From: Clostridiaceae bacterium
GTDB lineage: Bacteria; Bacillota; Clostridia; Lachnospirales; Lachnospiraceae
Length of the DNA: 64,000 nucleotides
Assembly: GCA_910575795.1 (NCBI GenBank)
Contig: CAJTGE010000001.1
Span: 1-64,000, forward strand
Direction of reading: 5' to 3'
A model generated the notes under the pieces. That model worked only from the letters and a program-made list of their open reading frames with translations, did no database searches and had not been told where the DNA came from. Below, one piece after another: positions 59,535 to 64,000 of the stretch; position 1 is the first letter of the stretch, and the number at the start of each line of letters is the position of its first letter. A program made the translations under genes and the position numbers.

Positions 59535-60687
59535 AAAGCCGATTTTCGCTTTAAATCTTGCTACTTTGGTGATTGCGTTAGGATATAGCTTAATTCTTCC
59601 TGTCATGCCATTTTACATGGAAAATCTAGGTGCTGGCGGTCGTGAGCTTGGATGGCTCACTGCCGTATATGCTCTGGCACAAACAGTATGCGCACCTTTT
59701 TGGGGTGCACTGTCCGACCGAATTGGTAGAAAGCCGATTATCAGCATTGGTATTATAGGATATTCCATCAGTTTGTTCCTGTTCGGTTTGGCTTCATCCT
59801 TTTGGACACTATTTATAGCTCGCAGTTTATCGGGTATTTTGTCATCTGCTACGTCCGTTGCATCTTTGGCATATGTTGGAGATTCCAGCTCGGAGGAAGA
59901 AAGAAGCAAGAATATGAGTCAACTTGGAGCTTCAATGAGCGTTGGCGTAATGATGGGACCATTATTGGGAGGCATTCTTGCAGGCTATTCGCTTGCGCTC
60001 CCATTTTTTACAGGCGCTGGCATTTCATTTATTGCCTTTCTGCTAATTCTAACGCTTTTGCCAGAGTCAATTGAGCGTTCAGGACAGACGGAAAAAAGAA
60101 AACCCTTTGATTTTTCAGACCTGAAAAGTATAATTTTTGGCTCAGCAGGAATGGTTTTGATACTTATTTTCGTCGTGCATTTCTGTCAAACAGGCTTGCA
60201 AGGAATTACGGGGCTGTATGTCGTAGATAAGTTTGGATTTTCCACTAAGCAAGTTGGTGTTATTTGGATGGCTCTAGCAGGTATTTTGATTGTAGTACAA
60301 GGCTTTTTGACTGGTCCTTTAGCAAAAAAAATTGGTGAGAAGCCACTAATACTGATAGGTGTGTTTTGCAAAGCCTTAGTAGCGTTTGCCATGGTATTGA
60401 CAACTGGGTTTGTTAGTGTGTTGGTGGTTTTTGGCTTATTTGCGGTATCTTCTGCTATTACAGTACCCACATTAAACGCAACCCTTTCAAAAACTGACAA
60501 TCAGCATAAAGGAACACTGATGGGATTTGCCAGTACCGCCGGAAATCTTAGCAAAGTTATTGCTCCTTTATTAACTGGGTATCTGTATGAAAGCAATATT
60601 GAATTACCATATATAACCACAGGAGGGATAGCCTTAATCGGAGTGGTTATCTGCTATATCTGGATAAAAAATCAAAAGAACAAATGA
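59527..60687 (+). CDS. MFS drug efflux transporter
   Basis: The 386-residue protein has 12 hydrophobic helices and the MFS loop motif WGALSDRIGRKPIISIG, and later IGEKPLILIGVFCKALVAFA. It resembles TetA/Bcr-like drug exporters. The ATG at 59527 overlaps the end of the rph-like gene, and its own ribosome site is weak (GGAGG 15 bases away), so translation is probably coupled. It should export the drug or product handled by the enzyme upstream. Confidence 0.85.
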   Translation: MNKKPIFALNLATLVIALGYSLILPVMPFYMENLGAGGRELGWLTAVYALAQTVCAPFWGALSDRIGRKPIISIGIIGYSISLFLFGLASSFWTLFIARSLSGILSSATSVASLAYVGDSSSEEERSKNMSQLGASMSVGVMMGPLLGGILAGYSLALPFFTGAGISFIAFLLILTLLPESIERSGQTEKRKPFDFSDLKSIIFGSAGMVLILIFVVHFCQTGLQGITGLYVVDKFGFSTKQVGVIWMALAGILIVVQGFLTGPLAKKIGEKPLILIGVFCKALVAFAMVLTTGFVSVLVVFGLFAVSSAITVPTLNATLSKTDNQHKGTLMGFASTAGNLSKVIAPLLTGYLYESNIELPYITTGGIALIGVVICYIWIKNQKNK

Positions 60688-60970
60688 TGGAAGAGGACGT
60701 TTATATGGAGGTTATACACAGTAACTAATCTGGTATAGAAATTCAATTGAGGCTTTTCTGCTTTATTAAAGTCTTGCTACTACTTAAACCTATAATATCC
60801 TTAATTCATTATGACAAATTCCAATTCAACAGTTTTGATACATAAGGAGGTAACAATACTATGGAAAATTATCAATGAAGTGCTAATTCTTTATCAGTGA
60901 AGTTATCCATAAGTTTTTCTACCTGTAATCGTCTGGTGCTTTTTGCCAGATCATTGGCAGAAAAATTCAT

Positions 60971-61019
60971 CAACATCCAAGCATACAAGGTCATAAAGAA
61001 CTTGTATGCTTGAATGTTG
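60971..61019 (+). terminator. Probable terminator after the MFS gene
   Basis: Arms of 19 bases pair with one mismatch around an 11-base loop. CCCTTTATTTTC follows on the plus strand. Confidence 0.6.
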
Positions 61020-61079
61020 CCCTTTATTTTCAATATTAGTTAAGTAACGTGGGTCAATATTTGTAATTCGATTTTTAAA

Positions 61080-61122
61080 GAAGATTTAAAGAAATATTTT
61101 CGTTTTATTTCTTTAAATCTTC
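61080..61122. repeat. 17-bp perfect inverted repeat before the VanZ gene
   Basis: GAAGATTTAAAGAAATA and its exact reverse complement are 9 bases apart. It lies 40 bases before the VanZ-like ATG and could be a repressor site or a terminator that insulates the gene. Confidence 0.6.
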
Positions 61123-61164
61123 AAGAATATATGATAGTATCTTTTTTGAAAGTAGGTGTGTATT

Positions 61165-61671
61165 ATGAAGAATGAGAAAAAAATTACAGTCGCATTGCTC
61201 ATTGTTTATTTATTGATTTTATCATGGATTATTTTATTTAAGCTACAATTTTCATTTTCTGCGTTAGACCACATAAGACAAATAAACTTAATTCCTTTTG
61301 GTGGTTCAGTTATTGCAAATGGAAAAATTGACTTCGATGAAATTATAAACAATGCCATTGTTTTTATCCCTGTAGGTGCATATTTCAGTTTGCTTTTTAA
61401 AAATAAATCTGTTTTAAAAGCAATAGGTTCTGTTTTAGGAATTAGCTTTGTATATGAGATAATTCAATTTATATTTGCTATCGGAGCAAGTGATATTACA
61501 GACTTAATTAGCAACACATTAGGGGGTATAATTGGAATTGCATTAGTATATGTATTATCTATTGTTCTAAAGGATAAAACACATAAGATATTAAATCGAA
61601 TAGCAATGGTATGTACTGTATTAGTAGTTGCCTTCTTATTTATGCTTCTTGCTGTAAATAATATGTTTTAA
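61165..61671 (+). CDS. VanZ-family membrane protein
   Basis: The start at 61165 (MKNEKKITVALLIVYLLILS) has AGGTG upstream. The 168-residue protein has four to five hydrophobic helices and the VanZ signatures INLIPFGGSV, NNAIVFIPVGAYFSLLF, and SFVYEIIQFIFAIGASDITD. VanZ confers low teicoplanin resistance in Enterococcus; related proteins are widespread and of unclear role. It stands alone. Confidence 0.8.
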   Translation: MKNEKKITVALLIVYLLILSWIILFKLQFSFSALDHIRQINLIPFGGSVIANGKIDFDEIINNAIVFIPVGAYFSLLFKNKSVLKAIGSVLGISFVYEIIQFIFAIGASDITDLISNTLGGIIGIALVYVLSIVLKDKTHKILNRIAMVCTVLVVAFLFMLLAVNNMF

Positions 61672-61675
61672 TGCC

Positions 61676-61873
61676 ATGTTAATTACATGTTGTTTTGGAA
61701 AAGACTTTAATCTGTCAAAGTTTGCTCTTGAAATTGAAAGTGAAACCGCAATAAAGGAAATTTTGAAATTCTATGACGCTTATATCTGCAAATTATGCTT
61801 GCATACTTTTTACCACTCTGAAAGTGGTAAAATCACTATGCAGGTTGATGAAGAATTAAAAGGTCAAATTTAA
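61676..61873 (+). pseudogene. Truncated Tn916 Orf8-type HTH protein
   Basis: The protein ends AIKEILKFYDAYICKLCLHT, then FYHSESGKITMQVDEELKGQ and stops. Full relatives continue after ELKG with a final helix. The start MLITCCFGKDFNLSKFALEI shows no ribosome site. It is a remnant of the same kind of gene as 3730-3921, with a clear sequence difference, so it belonged to another element. Confidence 0.6.
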
Positions 61874-61922
61874 CATAAATTATATATGTCTTTTTCCTTA
61901 TCTTTTCATATCTTCTCAAATG

Positions 61923-61966
61923 TCCGAATAGCCCCATTTTATCAGCTATTCGGGCATTTTGCTTTT
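61923..61966 (+). terminator. Terminator at the boundary of the right element
   Basis: CCGAATAGC (61924-61932) and GCTATTCGG (61945-61953) pair perfectly; GCATTTTGCTTTT follows on the plus strand. Confidence 0.75.
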
Positions 61967-62043
61967 GTGGTAAACCTCACATATCAAGGTCTAACTTCTT
62001 ATATTTTTCCTATCAAACGTGGTTAAAATCGTGGTAAATACTC
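61967..62043. other. Probable integrase arm sites and right-element end
   Basis: Past the stop of int, short direct repeats TGTGGTAAAC (61966-61975), CGTGGTTAAA (62018-62027) and CGTGGTAAAT (62031-62040) recur. Tn916 integrase binds similar short direct repeats (DR2) near the element ends. The element border should lie within about 61875-62040. No core site can be fixed from this sequence alone. Confidence 0.4.
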
Positions 62044-63237
62044 TTATGCAATTAGACGCTGAACCTCTGATTTTGCCGTATCTATGGACGCATGAGCATA
62101 CCAGTTCATCGTGATACTAATATTCGAATGCCCCATGATATACTGTAAATCCTTTGGGTTCATATTCTTGCTTGCCAGCCTTGTGCAGAACGTATGGCGT
62201 AGCGTGTGCGGTGTGATATGTGGCAAGAAGTTGTCCTTGTGGTGTTTGTTGTATTTCTTTACCATACGGACAAATAAAGTGCTGTAATCAATGGCAACTT
62301 TCGGCTTGCCTTTCGGATTGACAAATAGGAAGTTGCTCTGTCCGTCTATCACAAATGGTTCTGCTTTTGGGCGTTTCTTCATCACTCTATGGAATGCCTG
62401 TATCGTTTCTTTGCTCAATGGTACTTGCCTTGTTCCGCTTTTCGTCTTAGGCGTTTCAATGTAATAGCCCTGTTCCTTGCTCTTTAGTAACTGGTGGTCA
62501 ATAATCACAACCTCATGGATAAAATCAACGTCCATGACTGTCAGTCCGCACAATTCCGAGATACGAAGTCCTGTCTTTAACAGTATCAGCACATCATCAT
62601 AATACTTGTGATACACATTGTCCGTCTTGATGAATGATAATAAGGCTTGCTCCTGTTCCTCTGTTAATGCGACTTTCTCTTTGGTATCATTTTCTAGGAC
62701 TTCACTCAACTTAAAATCAAAAGGGTTTTTCCTTACGCAATCGTCTTGTATGGCAATATAGAATGACGCTTTTAACGAGCGTTTATGGTTGTTAATGGTA
62801 TTGTAGGAAAAGCCCTTGTCTTTCATGCATAACGCCCATTCCTTAGCGTCAGAGGGTTTTATCGTATCAATGCTCCTAGCACCTAACTTGTCCTCTTTCA
62901 ATAACCGCATGAGCTGTTCCCTTTGTTTCTGTGTGCTTTTCTTCACATTTGCCCTCTGTACGTTCTGTTTGGCATAAAGTTGGCAAAGCGTCATTTTCTT
63001 GCCTGTGCTGTCGATACCGTCCTCTATATCCCGTCTTATCTGCTGTTCCAGTTCTCGAAGTGAGGGTTTTTCCCGCTTTCCCTTTGGTGTCGGGTCTGTG
63101 GGTGTCAATCTCCAAGCATACACATATTTTGTGTTTCCAAATGCGTCCACATATTTATATAAGTATTTTCCGTCTGTTCGTTGGCTCTCTCCAGTATGCA
63201 GGATACGTCCTTTGTTATCCCGTCTTTTTTCTTTCAT
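62044..63237 (-). CDS. int: Tn916-like tyrosine integrase
   Basis: The 397-residue protein is clearly of the Tn916 Int type: MKEKRRDNKGRILHTGESQR, a GKYLYKYVDAFGNTKYVYAW arm-binding domain, then KMTLCQLYAKQNVQRANVKK and DTIKPSDAKEWALCMKDKGF. The catalytic set is Arg in TGLRISELCGL, HTLRHTFCTRLASK and Tyr in TMNWYAHAS. AAAGGAG precedes the ATG. It is the last gene of the right element and follows xis. Confidence 0.95.
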   Translation of the reverse strand: MKEKRRDNKGRILHTGESQRTDGKYLYKYVDAFGNTKYVYAWRLTPTDPTPKGKREKPSLRELEQQIRRDIEDGIDSTGKKMTLCQLYAKQNVQRANVKKSTQKQREQLMRLLKEDKLGARSIDTIKPSDAKEWALCMKDKGFSYNTINNHKRSLKASFYIAIQDDCVRKNPFDFKLSEVLENDTKEKVALTEEQEQALLSFIKTDNVYHKYYDDVLILLKTGLRISELCGLTVMDVDFIHEVVIIDHQLLKSKEQGYYIETPKTKSGTRQVPLSKETIQAFHRVMKKRPKAEPFVIDGQSNFLFVNPKGKPKVAIDYSTLFVRMVKKYNKHHKDNFLPHITPHTLRHTFCTRLASKNMNPKDLQYIMGHSNISITMNWYAHASIDTAKSEVQRLIA

Positions 63238-63315
63238 GGTGTCTGCTCCTTTCCTTGTTGGAAAGAGCCTTGATATGACTTGTTTTCATCATAACACATA
63301 CAAGGCTCATTTGCA

Positions 63316-63522
63316 CTAGATAGCGTCCAATTTATCAATGACCTGTTCAAACTGTCGGCGTTTAATCTGTATGCGGTTGCCATTCATAATGAGCCAGCCA
63401 GCGTCCTTGTTTTCCTCTGCCAATCTTCTCAGCTTGTTTTCTCCGATACGAAAATATTTTGACGCTTCTTCAATGGTAAGGGTGTATTTTTCCCAAACAG
63501 GAATATCCTGTGCATTACTCAT
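63316..63522 (-). CDS. xis: Tn916-like excisionase
   Basis: The start at 63522 ([20 protein letters not shown]) has GAGGGGGTG upstream. The 68-residue protein continues [20 protein letters not shown] and [18 protein letters not shown], nearly identical in pattern to Tn916 Xis. It directs excision with Int. It overlaps the rep gene by eight bases and lies 78 bases before int. Confidence 0.93.
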   Translation of the reverse strand: MSNAQDIPVWEKYTLTIEEASKYFRIGENKLRRLAEENKDAGWLIMNGNRIQIKRRQFEQVIDKLDAI

Positions 63523-64000
63523 AAAACACCCCCTCACTTTCAATGACCCCTGCTATATCCGTACTCATCTGTTCCACTATCATTTCCTGTTTTTCGGAAA
63601 GGTGTGTAGCTTCATCAATCATTTTCATATAGTTTGAGCCTGTCAGCCTGTCGATTTCCTCTATCATCATAATGGACGGCATGACCTGTTTTTCCAGCCA
63701 TTGCAGGGTGCGTTCCATATTGACGGGTACAGGTTTCATTTCAAAAGGCAGATTGTCATGGGAAATGAATATCTCCCACAATGGATAGTCGGGAAAGTCC
63801 ACAAAATCGGTAATGAGATAAAACACCAACCCATGAGGGTTATACGTCAGTAACAATTCCTCGACTGCCTGTACTGCCTTTGTACCACGCAGACGAATTT
63901 CAAAACGGTTGATAATATCCGTATGTTTCTTTTTTGTTGCCTGTTCCTTTTGTTTTTCATACAGGCAGAAATATTTCGTGCCTGTCTTTGAGCCGATATA
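63515..64000 (-). CDS. Rep_trans-type replication initiator (5' end outside window)
   Basis: The open frame enters from the right edge with [20 protein letters not shown], then [20 protein letters not shown] and [20 protein letters not shown]. The YFCLYEKxxEQ and NRFEIRL segments are typical of Rep_trans initiators such as Tn916 Orf20, which nick DNA at an origin for rolling-circle copying. Its start lies beyond the window. The stop overlaps xis, so rep, xis and int form one unit at the element end. Confidence 0.75.
   Translation of the reverse strand, partial: YIGSKTGTKYFCLYEKQKEQATKKKHTDIINRFEIRLRGTKAVQAVEELLLTYNPHGLVFYLITDFVDFPDYPLWEIFISHDNLPFEMKPVPVNMERTLQWLEKQVMPSIMMIEEIDRLTGSNYMKMIDEATHLSEKQEMIVEQMSTDIAGVIESEGVFYE

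Larger units (their letters stand above)
60688..61164. other. Intergenic region with gene remnants and hairpins
   Basis: No intact gene lies in this 477-base stretch. On the minus strand a frame reads [20 protein letters not shown], then LAKSTRRLQVEKLMDNFTDK and ELALH (about 61000-60890). It looks like the tail of a lost gene. A strong hairpin (CAACATCCAAGCATACAAG with CTTGTATGCTTGAATGTTG, 60971-61019) overlaps it. A 17-bp perfect hairpin lies at 61080-61122. Near 60850, AAGGAGG precedes a five-codon ORF (ATG GAA AAT TAT CAA). Confidence 0.5.

Noticed and set aside
60855-60878. Five-codon ORF after AAGGAGG near 60.85 kb
   Set aside because: Too short to call a gene; could be the start of a frame-shifted remnant.
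1-64000. CRISPR arrays, tRNA and rRNA genes
   Set aside because: No regular repeat-spacer array and no tRNA or rRNA-like sequence was seen; the single rRNA-like match at 4444-4456 is a ribosome-binding site.

Overview
The window is chromosomal DNA of a low- to mid-GC Firmicute, most likely a gut Clostridium or Lachnospiraceae relative. Reasons: strong AAGGAGG ribosome sites almost everywhere, Tn916-type integrase, excisionase and Rep_trans genes, SigA-like promoters, and class B sortase, VanZ and CsoR-type genes. Nearly all of it is accessory DNA: at least two integrative elements lie next to each other with resistance cargo between them. All calls come from reading the sequence and its translations; no database search was possible.

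Layout. (a) 1-1.2 kb: tail of a conjugative-element gene row on the minus strand (DUF6075-like, DUF3970-like, ParA). parA is cut off by repeat-rich DNA that looks like an insertion-sequence end. (b) 1.2-38.9 kb: a large plasmid-like integrated element, all on the minus strand. Its integrase sits at the left end, followed by small regulators (RHH, DUF6462-like, HTH/sigma pair, XRE), a ParM/ParR-type partition pair, a CHC2 primase, RecD2 helicase, YqaJ exonuclease with a possible annealing partner, an AbiE toxin-antitoxin pair, a DNA methyltransferase, a MoxR-type AAA ATPase beside a HEXXH/von Willebrand A protein, SSB, NAD+-dependent DNA ligase and about 20 small unknown genes. No relaxase, VirB4 or VirD4 gene is visible. 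(c) 39-48 kb: cargo of HxlR/nitroreductase, two ArsR repressors, a Zn/Cd P-type ATPase with an HMA protein, a copper ATPase with CsoR, and a MATE pump. (d) 48-56 kb: an AraC-linked operon of TudS-like, TIGR04076-like and ABM-like proteins, an HxlR regulator, a radical SAM protein, an AraC regulator, broken-gene debris, and a Xer-type recombinase with sortase B. (e) 56.3-61.7 kb: tetR, a rifampicin-phosphotransferase-like enzyme and an MFS pump in one operon with twin operators, then a VanZ-like gene. (f) 61.9-64 kb: integrase end of a Tn916-like element (int, xis, rep), which continues past the right edge.

How the parts fit. The large element carries its own partition, priming, helicase, recombination, SSB and ligase functions, so it probably has a replicating extrachromosomal phase. 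Three of its operons start with the same roughly 85-nt unit: a sigma-A promoter, a leader with a small variable hairpin, and an intrinsic terminator placed before the first gene. These look like attenuators or small RNAs that could switch the element's operons together. A second three-copy promoter motif (TTGTARAT ... ATCGTGTAAT) precedes the ParM operon, the 28.7-kb operon and the xer-sortase pair, which links region (d) to the same control circuit. I judge these two shared regulatory signals, and the AAA/VWA pair among unknown genes, to be the most promising undescribed biology here.
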